DNA from: Actinomycetes bacterium
GTDB lineage: Bacteria > Actinomycetota > Thermoleophilia > Solirubrobacterales > Solirubrobacteraceae
Length of the DNA: 6,049 nucleotides
Direction of reading: 5' to 3'
Assembly: GCA_023405705.1 (NCBI GenBank)
Contig: JAEXXR010000383.1
Coordinates: 1-6,049 of the forward strand
In this document: one piece after another, positions 1-5,625 of the stretch
How positions within the stretch are numbered: position 1 is the first letter of the stretch
Layout of the letters: each line of letters begins with the position of its first letter
Position numbers and translations under genes: made by a program
The notes under the pieces: generated by a model
What the model was told of the DNA's origin: nothing
Database searches by the model: none
Seen by the model: only the letters and a program-made list of their open reading frames with translations

Positions 1-128
1 CGCTGAGCCTGCGCGTGACCGGCCGCTTCGCCGCCGACGCCGTCCGCGGCACGGTCAGCGCCAGCTGGCGCACCGGCGCCGCGACCCGCTGCAGCACCGG
101 CCCGATCGCCTTCACCGCGCGCCGGTAG
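1..128 (+). CDS. C-terminal end of a probable secreted beta-rich protein (5' truncated)
   Basis: Only the last 41 complete codons are present, read from position 3 to a TAG stop at 126-128. The visible peptide has short alternating polar and hydrophobic stretches (LRVTGRF, GTVSASWRTG, TGPIAFTARR), several Gly turns and one Cys. It resembles the closing strands of immunoglobulin-like or other beta-sandwich exported proteins common in soil actinobacteria. GC-rich third positions support the frame. The start, any signal peptide and any catalytic domain lie outside the window, so no function is assigned. It converges with the small gene at 187-378, with 58 bp between the two stop codons. Confidence 0.6.
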   Translation, partial: LSLRVTGRFAADAVRGTVSASWRTGAATRCSTGPIAFTARR

Positions 129-162
129 GCGCCTCGCCCCTCCCGCTTTCCGCCCTCACCCC

Positions 163-193
163 TTGACTTCAAGCACGCTTGAAGTCCTATCGT
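163..193 (+). promoter_or_regulatory. MerR-type promoter/operator candidate (TTGACT, 19-bp spacer, TATCGT)
   Basis: A -35-like TTGACT (163-168) and a -10-like TATCGT (188-193) are separated by exactly 19 bp. A perfect dyad of two 10-bp arms (GACTTCAAGC, AC, GCTTGAAGTC, 165-186) fills the spacer. An over-long 19-bp spacer with a centred dyad is the known hallmark of promoters activated by MerR-family regulators, and the TTGACTTCAAG/CTTGAAGT core is typical of such operators. If active, transcription would start near 200, run antisense through the small gene at 187-378, and reach the ABC exporter start at 425. No merR gene is visible here. The same dyad may instead be a terminator between convergent genes (see 165-186). 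Confidence 0.42.
165..186. terminator. Hairpin between convergent genes (alternative reading of the dyad)
   Basis: The perfect inverted repeat, a stem of 9-10 bp with a 2-4 nt loop, sits between two convergent stop codons (126-128 on plus, 187-189 on minus). That is where a bidirectional terminator is expected. Neither strand has a U-tract after the stem, so only an actinobacterial hairpin without a U-tail would fit. This reading competes with the MerR-type promoter reading of the same bases. Confidence 0.4.
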
Positions 194-378
194 GCTCTGC
201 CATGTTCCTCCGACTGCTGCTCGAAGCCGCTGCATCTGAGCACCGGCAGGCGCGGATAGCGCGGGAATGCCGGGTCGTCTCTCGCCTTCATGCAGAGCGA
301 GAAGACGGAGCCGCGTGTGTTGCGTACCACTCTCTGGTGGCGGCAGAAGTCGCAGATGCCGACCGGCGGAGCACTCAT
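187..378 (-). CDS. Small four-cysteine, probable zinc-binding protein
   Basis: The protein has 63 residues, from ATG at 378-376 to a TAG stop at 189-187. Cysteines at 9, 12, 29 and 49 form C-x2-C-x16-C-x19-C, flanked by a conserved-looking core (CDFCRHQRVVRNTRGSVFSL, then FPRYPRLPVLRC). This fits a small zinc ribbon or knuckle and resembles short uncharacterised actinobacterial proteins I have a general memory of, though I cannot name the family. There is no signal peptide or membrane segment, so it is probably cytoplasmic. The frame stays open upstream to an ATG at 576, but that stretch runs antisense through the exporter gene and its residues look non-coding. ATG 378 follows a TATAGT -10 box by 9 nt, giving an almost leaderless start. 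Four arginine codons are AGA, as in the neighbouring genes. A role in nucleic-acid or protein binding is only a guess. Confidence 0.72.
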   Translation of the reverse strand: MSAPPVGICDFCRHQRVVRNTRGSVFSLCMKARDDPAFPRYPRLPVLRCSGFEQQSEEHGRAR

Positions 379-387
379 CCCGAGGCC

Positions 388-393
388 ACTATA
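388..393 (-). promoter_or_regulatory. -10 box TATAGT of the small Cys4 gene
   Basis: TATAGT on the minus strand (393 to 388) lies 9 nt before the ATG at 378, implying a transcript starting within about 2-3 nt of the start codon. No Shine-Dalgarno sequence is seen in the gap, which fits near leaderless translation. No convincing -35 hexamer was found 17-18 bp upstream. Confidence 0.45.
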
Positions 394-395
394 CT
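390..395 (+). promoter_or_regulatory. -10 box TATACT of the ABC exporter operon
   Basis: TATACT is the most AT-rich hexamer in the region and predicts a start near 402, leaving a 5' leader of roughly 23 nt with a GGAGG at 407-411. It overlaps the minus-strand TATAGT by four bases (ACTATACT, 388-395), so polymerase could occupy only one direction at a time. The -35 region is poor (no TTGACA-like match at 366-372). Confidence 0.42.
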
Positions 396-406
396 TTTTG
401 AAGCAT

Positions 407-411
407 GGAGG
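407..411 (+). promoter_or_regulatory. Ribosome binding site of the first ABC gene
   Basis: GGAGG lies 13 nt before the ATG at 425, somewhat longer than usual. It is the only SD-like sequence near the start and favours ATG 425 over the upstream in-frame ATG 290, which would put most of the small Cys4 gene region antisense inside the protein. Confidence 0.5.
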
Positions 412-424
412 CGCACCGCACAGC

Positions 425-2185
425 ATGAAGACCTTCCGCCGACTGCTCGGCTTCCTCGCCCCGTACAAGACGGGCGTCACGATCTCCTTCCTGCTCGCCG
501 CCGCGGCGATGGGCGCGACGGTCGCGATCCCCTGGCTGACCGGCAACGCGATCGACGCCTCCAGCGACGGCGACAAGAGCCAGCTCGTCTGGCTCGCGGT
601 CGGGGTCGCCGCCGCCGGCCTGCTGCGGCTCGCCTTCTCCGTCGGCCGGCGGCTCGTTTCGGGCCAGGTCTCGCTCGGCGTCGAGTACGACCTGCGCCAG
701 CGCCTCTACGCCCACCTGCAGTCGCTCGAGCTCGGCTTCTACGACCGCCAGCAGACCGGCCAGCTGATGTCGCGCGTGACCGTCGACCTGCAGGCCGTCC
801 GCTTCTTCCTCGGCTACGGCCTGATCTTCATCGGCCAGGCGATCTTCACGATCGTCCTCTCCGGCATCGCGATGTTCGTGCTGCGGCCGGAGCTGGCGGC
901 GATCGCGCTGCTGCCGGTCCCGTTCGTCGTGCTCGTCGCCTTCCGCTTCGGCCGCCGCGCGCGGCCGGCGCAGCAGGAGGTCCAGCAGCGCGTCGCGGAG
1001 CTGACGGCGGAGGCCGAGGAGAACGTCTCCGGCGTCCGCGTCGTGAAGGCGTTCGCGCGCGAGGAGCGCCAGCTCGGCCGCTTCTCGCACAGAGTCGGCC
1101 GCGTCTTCGACCAGTCGATGGTCGCCACCCGGCTGCAGGCCTTCTACGCGCCGTTCCTCGGCTTCCTCCCGAACCTCGGCCTCGCCGCGATCCTGTTCGT
1201 CGGCGGCCGCGAGGTGATCGACGGCTCGCTGACCGTCGGCGAGTTCACCGCGTTCTACGCCTACCTGCTGATGCTGATCACGCCGATGCGGATGCTCGGC
1301 TACATGCTCGGCTCCGCGCAGCGCGCGACCGCCTCCGGAGCCCGCATCTTCCAGCTGCTCGACCGCGCGCCGGCGCTCACCGCCGCGCCGGACGCGCCGC
1401 CGCTGCCGGCCGGCGACGGCCGCGTCGAGCTGCGCGACGTCTCGCTCACCTTCGAGGGCGCGACCCACCCGGCGTTGCGCGACCTCGACCTCGTCGTCGA
1501 GGCCGGCACGACGGTCGCGATCGTCGGCCCGACCGGCTCCGGCAAGACCGCGCTCGTCAGCCTCCTCCCCCGCCTCTACGACGCCACGCACGGCGCGGTC
1601 CTGATCGACGGCGCCGACGTCCGCGACGTCGACTCGCGCGCGCTGCGCAGCGAGGTCGCCGTCGTCACCGACGACCCCTTCCTCTTCTCCGCGACCGTCC
1701 ACGACAACATCGCCTACGCCCGTCCCGACGCGAGCCGCGAGGAGGTCGAGCTGGCGGCGGAGCGGGCGCGCGCGGCCGGCTTCGTCGCCGAGCTGCCGGA
1801 CGGCTACGACACGCTGATCGGCGAGCGCGGCCTGACGCTGTCGGGCGGCCAGCGGCAGCGGATCGCGATCGCGCGGGCGCTGCTCGCCAACCCGCGGATC
1901 CTCGTGCTCGACGACGCGACCTCCTCGGTCGACGCCTCGACCGAGCAGGAGATCAAGGCGGCGCTGCGCGAGGTGATGGCCGGGCGGACGACCTTCGTGA
2001 TCGCCCACCGCCTCTCGACGATCGCGCTCGCCGACGAGATCGTCGTGCTCGACCACGGCGAGATCGTCGCCCGCGGCGACCACGAGGCGCTGCTCGACGA
2101 CTCCGATCTCTACCGCGAGATCGCGCAGAAGGGCCTGCCCGACCAGGTCTTCCTGACGCGCCGCGCCGAGGAGGAGGTCGCATGA
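425..2185 (+). CDS. ABC exporter half-transporter, degenerate-site subunit of a heterodimer
   Basis: This 586-residue type IV (ABCB-like) exporter subunit has six membrane segments near residues 17-38, 53-75, 132-152, 156-175, 243-262 and 272-292, followed by a nucleotide-binding domain from about 330. Visible motifs are Walker A GPTGSGKT (368-375), signature LSGGQ (472-476), Walker B ILVLDD (492-497), D-loop SVD (501-503) and switch His 528. Two key residues differ: Asp497 stands where the catalytic Glu normally is, and Asp416 stands where the Q-loop Gln is expected (VVTDDPFLFS). An Asp at the Walker B position marks the degenerate-site subunit of heterodimeric exporters such as TM287/288, BmrCD and LmrCD. 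Start ATG 425 gives the family's usual short N-terminus. The gene overlaps the next by ATGA, implying co-translation. It acts in the inner membrane; the substrate (drug, lipid or peptide) cannot be deduced. Confidence 0.93.
   Translation: MKTFRRLLGFLAPYKTGVTISFLLAAAAMGATVAIPWLTGNAIDASSDGDKSQLVWLAVGVAAAGLLRLAFSVGRRLVSGQVSLGVEYDLRQRLYAHLQSLELGFYDRQQTGQLMSRVTVDLQAVRFFLGYGLIFIGQAIFTIVLSGIAMFVLRPELAAIALLPVPFVVLVAFRFGRRARPAQQEVQQRVAELTAEAEENVSGVRVVKAFAREERQLGRFSHRVGRVFDQSMVATRLQAFYAPFLGFLPNLGLAAILFVGGREVIDGSLTVGEFTAFYAYLLMLITPMRMLGYMLGSAQRATASGARIFQLLDRAPALTAAPDAPPLPAGDGRVELRDVSLTFEGATHPALRDLDLVVEAGTTVAIVGPTGSGKTALVSLLPRLYDATHGAVLIDGADVRDVDSRALRSEVAVVTDDPFLFSATVHDNIAYARPDASREEVELAAERARAAGFVAELPDGYDTLIGERGLTLSGGQRQRIAIARALLANPRILVLDDATSSVDASTEQEIKAALREVMAGRTTFVIAHRLSTIALADEIVVLDHGEIVARGDHEALLDDSDLYREIAQKGLPDQVFLTRRAEEEVA
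2171..2177 (+). promoter_or_regulatory. Ribosome binding site of the second ABC gene
   Basis: GAGGAGG inside the 3' end of the first ABC gene lies 4 nt before ATG 2182, which overlaps the TGA stop at 2183-2185. The SD plus ATGA overlap settles the start and indicates translational coupling, suited to equal subunit amounts. Confidence 0.75.
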
Positions 2186-4110
2186 GCGCGAGAGACCGCA
2201 GAGACAGCGCCGCGCCCGATGCCGCCGAGCGCACCGACGCCCGCCGCTTCCAGGAGGGCGCGAGCGCGCTCGCCACCGGCGCGATCGGCTCCGAGACGAC
2301 GGCAGGCCGCGAGGCGCAGCGGCTCGCCGACCTGCGCCGCAGACTGCGCCAGACCTCCGGCCGCGGCCGCAAGCTGCGCGGCCTGCTGGTGCTGCTGCAC
2401 CCCTACCGCGGCCGCGTCGCGCTGATGTTCCTCGGCCTCTTCCTCGCGACCGGCGCGGCGCTCGCGCCGGCGCCGCTCGCGAAGCTGGCGATCGACGAGG
2501 GGATCGGCAACAGAGACGTCGCGGCGCTGAACTGGATCGTCGTCGCCTTCGTCGTCTCCGCGCTGGTCTACTGGGGCGCGACCTACCTGCAGACGTACAT
2601 GACCGGCTGGGTCGGCCAGCGCGCGCTGCAGGACCTGCGCATCCAGCTGTTCGAGCACATCCAGTCGCTGTCGCTCGGCTTCTACTCGCGCAACCGCGCC
2701 GGCGTCGTGATCTCGCGCCTGACCAACGACGTGCAGGCGCTCGACCAGCTCGTCACCGACGGCGTCACGACGCTGTTCCAGTCGACGCTGATGCTGCTCG
2801 GCGTCGTCGTCACGCTGCTGATCTTCGACGTCGAGCTGGCGCTGTGGACCTTCCTCTCGATCCCGCTGCTGCTGCTCGGCGCCTTCGCCTTCCGGATCGC
2901 CTCCGCCGACGCCTTCCGCCGCACGCGCGAGCGGATCGCGTCGATCACCGGCTACCTGCAGGAGACGCTGTCGGGGATCCGCGTCGTGCGCTCCTTCGGC
3001 CAGGAGCCGCGCCACCTCGACCGCTTCGCGGAGCTGAACGAGGCCAACCGCAGAGCGAACATGACGACCGTCTACCTGAACGCGTCGTACTTCCCCGCGG
3101 TCGAGCTGCTGTCGGCGCTGGTGACGGTCGCGATCCTCGTGATAGGCGGCATCCAGGTGATCGAGGGCGACGTCTCGACCGGCGTCGTCTTCGGCTTCAT
3201 CGCCGCGCTGAACAACTTCTTCGACCCGATCCAGCAGCTGTCCCAGCTGTACACCACCTACCAGTCCGGCATGGCGGCGCTCGACAAGATCTTCGAGCTG
3301 CTCGACGAGGAGCCCGACCTCAAGGACGCGCGGGGCGCGAGACCGCTGCCGCCGATCAGAGGCGAGCTGGTCTTCGACGGCGTCTCGTTCAAGTACGGCG
3401 GCAGAGAGGACGCGGAGGGCGCCTGGGCGCTGCGCGACCTCGACCTCGTCGTGCCGCCCGGGCAGACGGTCGCGCTGGTCGGCGAGACCGGCGCCGGCAA
3501 GTCGACCTTCGCGAAGCTGGTCGCGCGCTTCTACGACCCGGCCGAGGGCGCCGTCCGCGTCGACGGCCACGACCTGCGCGAGGTGACGGCGCAGTCGCTG
3601 CGCGAGCAGATGGGGATCGTGCCGCAGGAGGGCTTCCTCTTCAGCGGGACGGTCGCCGAGAACATCGCGTTCGGGCGGCCGGGCGCCTCGCGCGAGGAGA
3701 TCGTCGCGGCGGCCGCCGCCGTCGGCGCCGACCGCTTCGTCGAGGAGCTGGAGCACGGCTGGGACACCGAGGTCGGCGAGCGCGGCTCGCAGCTGTCGGC
3801 CGGCCAGCGCCAGCTGATCGCGTTCGCCCGCGCGCTGATCGCCGACCCGCGCGTGCTGGTGCTCGACGAGGCGACCTCGAACGTCGACATCCGCACCGAG
3901 GCGCACATCGAGCACGGCCTGCGCAGGCTGCTCGCCGGCCGCACCGCGGTCGTGATCGCCCACCGCCTCTCCACCATCCGCCACGCCGGCAAGATCGTCG
4001 TGCTGGAGCACGGCCGGATCGTCGAGCAGGGCACCCACGACGAGCTGATCGCGGCCGAGGGCCGCTACTGGGCGCTCTACCGCGACTGGGCCGAGCAGGC
4101 CGCGGCCTGA
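2182..4110 (+). CDS. ABC exporter half-transporter, catalytic subunit of the heterodimer
   Basis: The protein has 642 residues and begins with a charged, Arg/Ala-rich cytoplasmic extension of about 65 residues. Six membrane segments follow near 78-102, 114-135, 195-215, 218-240, 302-322 and 332-350, then a nucleotide-binding domain from about 392. Motifs are A-loop Tyr405, Walker A GETGAGKS (434-441), Q-loop Gln482 (VPQEGFLFSG), x-loop TEVGERG (529-535), signature LSAGQ (538-542), Walker B VLVLDE with catalytic Glu563, D-loop SNVD (566-569) and switch His594. Walker A/B and Q-loop are canonical, but the signature has Ala for the second Gly. The altered signature would face the first subunit's Asp-substituted Walker B, giving one degenerate and one consensus ATP site, as in TM287/288-type exporters. 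It is translationally coupled to the gene before it. AGA encodes 8 of roughly 59 arginines. Substrate unknown. Confidence 0.94.
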   Translation: MSARDRRDSAAPDAAERTDARRFQEGASALATGAIGSETTAGREAQRLADLRRRLRQTSGRGRKLRGLLVLLHPYRGRVALMFLGLFLATGAALAPAPLAKLAIDEGIGNRDVAALNWIVVAFVVSALVYWGATYLQTYMTGWVGQRALQDLRIQLFEHIQSLSLGFYSRNRAGVVISRLTNDVQALDQLVTDGVTTLFQSTLMLLGVVVTLLIFDVELALWTFLSIPLLLLGAFAFRIASADAFRRTRERIASITGYLQETLSGIRVVRSFGQEPRHLDRFAELNEANRRANMTTVYLNASYFPAVELLSALVTVAILVIGGIQVIEGDVSTGVVFGFIAALNNFFDPIQQLSQLYTTYQSGMAALDKIFELLDEEPDLKDARGARPLPPIRGELVFDGVSFKYGGREDAEGAWALRDLDLVVPPGQTVALVGETGAGKSTFAKLVARFYDPAEGAVRVDGHDLREVTAQSLREQMGIVPQEGFLFSGTVAENIAFGRPGASREEIVAAAAAVGADRFVEELEHGWDTEVGERGSQLSAGQRQLIAFARALIADPRVLVLDEATSNVDIRTEAHIEHGLRRLLAGRTAVVIAHRLSTIRHAGKIVVLEHGRIVEQGTHDELIAAEGRYWALYRDWAEQAAA

Positions 4111-4123
4111 CCTCACACCGGAA

Positions 4124-4184
4124 TCCTCCGCTTCGTCCGGTCCGGACCGGGCAGACACCCTTCGGGACCGGAAGAACCGGAGGA
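4124..4184 (+). promoter_or_regulatory. Leader hairpin covering the fdhA ribosome binding site
   Basis: Bases 4124-4143 pair with 4165-4184 in 18 of 20 positions, the two exceptions being 1x1 mismatches (C4131/C4177 and G4135/A4173), around a 21-nt loop. The 5' arm begins TCCTCC, which pairs exactly with GGAGGA of the fdhA Shine-Dalgarno sequence. As RNA this would hide the ribosome site, suggesting control of fdhA translation or a switch between alternative folds. It begins 13 nt after the exporter stop codon and could also slow or end exporter transcription, though no U-tract follows. I do not recognise a known riboswitch class. The inverted repeat is directly seen; the regulatory role is inferred. 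Confidence 0.5.
4137..4150. repeat. 14-bp perfect palindrome with a repeated half-site
   Basis: CCGGTCCGGACCGG is a perfect palindrome. Its half-site GGACCGG recurs at 4165-4171, 21 bp (about two helical turns) downstream, and ACCGGA-like units also occur near 4116 and 4176. This could be a protein operator for the fdhA region or simply part of the leader hairpin. No regulator gene of a matching kind is adjacent. Confidence 0.45.
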
Positions 4185-4185
4185 G
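4179..4185 (+). promoter_or_regulatory. Ribosome binding site of fdhA
   Basis: GGAGGAG lies 5 nt before ATG 4191, a strong and well-spaced Shine-Dalgarno sequence that fixes the fdhA start. Six of its seven bases are paired in the predicted leader hairpin. Confidence 0.85.
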
Positions 4186-4190
4186 AAGCG

Positions 4191-5411
4191 ATGGCCGACA
4201 CCAACAAGGGCGTCATCTACATGGGACCCGGCAAGGTCGAGGTCCAGACGGCCGACTACCCGAGCTTCGTGCTCAGAGACGGGCCGGGCGTCCATCCCGA
4301 CAGCGTCGGGCGCGAATGCCACCACGGCGTGATCCTGCGGATCGTCGCCACCAACATCTGCGGCAGCGACCAGCACATGGTGCGCGGCCGCACGACCGCG
4401 CCCGAGGGGCTGATGCTCGGGCACGAGATCACCGGCGAGGTGATCGAGAGAGGTCGCGACGTCGAGTTCCTCAACGAGGGCGATCTCGTCTCGGTTCCGT
4501 TCAACATCGCCTGCGGCCGCTGCCGCAACTGCAAGGAGCGCAAGACCGGCATCTGCCTCAACACCAACCCGGCCCGCCCCGGCGCGGCCTACGGCTACGT
4601 CGACATGGGCGGCTGGCCGGGCGGGCAGGCGCGCTACGTGATGGTCCCGTACGCCGACTTCAACTGCCTGCGCTTCCGCGACAAGGAGCAGGCGCTCGAG
4701 AAGATCCGCGACCTGACGATGCTGTCGGACATCTTCCCGACCGGCTACCACGGCTGCGTGACCGCGGGCGTGACGACCGGCAGCACGGTCTACGTCGCGG
4801 GCGCCGGGCCGGTCGGCCTCGCGGCCGCCCACTCGGCGCAGCTGCTGGGCGCGTCGGTCGTGATCGTCGGCGACCTGATCCCGGAGCGGCTGGCGCAGGC
4901 GCGCAGCTTCGGCTGCGAGACGATCGACGTCACCAGAGGCGACCCGAAGGACCAGATCGAGCAGCTGCTCGGCGTCCCGGAGGTCGACTGCGGCGTCGAC
5001 GCCGTCGGCTTCGAGGCGCGCGGCCACGGCAGCGACGCCAAGGAGGAGCGGCCGGCGACGGTGCTCAACTCGCTGATGGAATACACGCGCGCCGGCGGCG
5101 CGCTCGGCATCCCCGGCCTGTACGTGACCGGCGACCCGGGCGCGCACGACGACGCCGCCAAGGAGGGCTCGCTGTCGATCCGGATCGGGCTCGGCTGGGC
5201 GAAGTCGCACGTCTTCACGACGGGCCAGTGCCCGGTGATGAGATACCACCGCGAGCTGATGGAGGCGATCCTCGCCGACCGCTGCCAGATCGCCAGAGCG
5301 GTCAACGCGACGGTGATCTCGCTCGACGACGCGCCGCAGGGCTACAGAGACTTCGACAGAGGAGCCGCGAAGAAGTACGTGCTCAATCCGCACGATCTGA
5401 TCCCCGCCTGA
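4191..5411 (+). CDS. fdhA: Glutathione-independent formaldehyde dehydrogenase (NAD+, zinc)
   Basis: This 406-residue cytoplasmic medium-chain zinc dehydrogenase oxidises formaldehyde to formate with NAD+ and no thiol cofactor. It closely matches my recollection of the Pseudomonas putida enzyme (398 residues) along its whole length, for example NICGSDQHMVRGRTTA (55-70), AYGYVDMG (133-140) and LNSLMEYTR. Predicted catalytic zinc ligands are Cys57, His78 and Asp180; structural zinc ligands are Cys108, Cys111, Cys114 and Cys122. The Rossmann GAGPVG is at 204-209 with acidic Asp228 at the end of the second strand. The 275-320 region keeps the long insertion loop of this subfamily. About 11 extra residues lie near 27-42 compared with P. 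putida. Formaldehyde dismutase is a close relative and cannot be wholly excluded. It may be co-transcribed with the exporter, since no promoter is evident in the 80-bp gap. Seven of about 28 arginines use AGA. Confidence 0.94.
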   Translation: MADTNKGVIYMGPGKVEVQTADYPSFVLRDGPGVHPDSVGRECHHGVILRIVATNICGSDQHMVRGRTTAPEGLMLGHEITGEVIERGRDVEFLNEGDLVSVPFNIACGRCRNCKERKTGICLNTNPARPGAAYGYVDMGGWPGGQARYVMVPYADFNCLRFRDKEQALEKIRDLTMLSDIFPTGYHGCVTAGVTTGSTVYVAGAGPVGLAAAHSAQLLGASVVIVGDLIPERLAQARSFGCETIDVTRGDPKDQIEQLLGVPEVDCGVDAVGFEARGHGSDAKEERPATVLNSLMEYTRAGGALGIPGLYVTGDPGAHDDAAKEGSLSIRIGLGWAKSHVFTTGQCPVMRYHRELMEAILADRCQIARAVNATVISLDDAPQGYRDFDRGAAKKYVLNPHDLIPA

Positions 5412-5619
5412 GGCGGGTCAGCTCGCGCTCGATCTCCTCGACGCGCGCGACCACGGCATCCAGTCGCGGATCGCGCGCGCCGAGCGTGCGGCGCGCGCCC
5501 ATCGCGTAGGCGTACTCGAACGAGCCGAGCAGCGTGCGCAGCTCCGTCCGCAGCTCCTGCTCGCGGCGGTCGCGGTGGTCGCGCTCGTCGTGGGCATCGC
5601 GGTGCTCGCGGCGGTCCAT
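5383..5619 (-). CDS. Small charged coiled-coil protein of unknown function
   Basis: The protein has 78 residues, from ATG at 5619-5617 to a TGA stop at 5385-5383. The first 22 residues are almost all Asp, Glu, Arg and His (H6, H10, H15). A middle segment (LRTLLGSFEYAYAMGARRTL) follows, then a helix with hydrophobic heptad positions L53, V56, V60, I63, L67 and L70, suggesting a short C-terminal coiled coil and oligomerisation. Third codon positions are nearly all G or C over the body, supporting real coding. Its last 29 bp overlap the fdhA 3' end in convergent orientation. There is no SD in range, and TACGCT lies 6 nt before ATG, so a leaderless transcript is likely. It has no signal peptide or membrane segment and I do not recognise the family. 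Confidence 0.68.
   Translation of the reverse strand: MDRREHRDAHDERDHRDRREQELRTELRTLLGSFEYAYAMGARRTLGARDPRLDAVVARVEEIERELTRLRRGSDRAD
5403..5417. terminator. Short GC hairpin at the fdhA stop codon
   Basis: CCCGCC and GGCGGG form a 6-bp stem with the fdhA stop TGA as loop. It lies at the end of fdhA and, on the other strand, just inside the 3' end of the convergent small gene. No U-tract follows on either strand, so it is at best a weak bidirectional terminator or pause site. Confidence 0.3.
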
Positions 5620-5625
5620 CGCACG

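Noticed and set aside
290..424. 45-residue N-terminal extension of the first ABC subunit from ATG 290
   Set aside because: It would be antisense to the Cys4 gene, is Arg/Trp/Gln-rich without a membrane or signal character, and has no good SD. ATG 425 matches the usual exporter start.
129..424. CRISPR, tRNA or insertion-sequence remnants in the least GC-rich stretch
   Set aside because: No repeated spacers, cloverleaf or terminal inverted repeats were found. The stretch is explained by the dyad, the Cys4 gene and the divergent promoters.
163..2181. Upstream part of the plus-strand frame that would extend the second ABC gene to 163
   Set aside because: It translates to Arg/Pro/Ala-rich noise through the first ABC gene. 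The SD at 2171-2177 and the ATGA overlap place the real start at 2182.
2110..4158. Long minus-strand open frame opposite the second ABC gene
   Set aside because: It is antisense to a gene with complete ABC motifs. Its residues are repetitive Arg/Asp/Ala/Val strings typical of the reverse of high-GC codons, and no domain is visible.
2844..4190. In-frame extension of fdhA into the second ABC gene (apparent fusion)
   Set aside because: The extension is out of frame with the ABC gene and has low-complexity residues. A strong SD precedes ATG 4191, and the FdhA homology begins there.
4113..5393. Minus-strand 426-codon frame opposite fdhA
   Set aside because: It is the mirror of fdhA with repetitive Val/Ala/Arg/Asp composition and no recognisable fold. 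fdhA is unambiguous.
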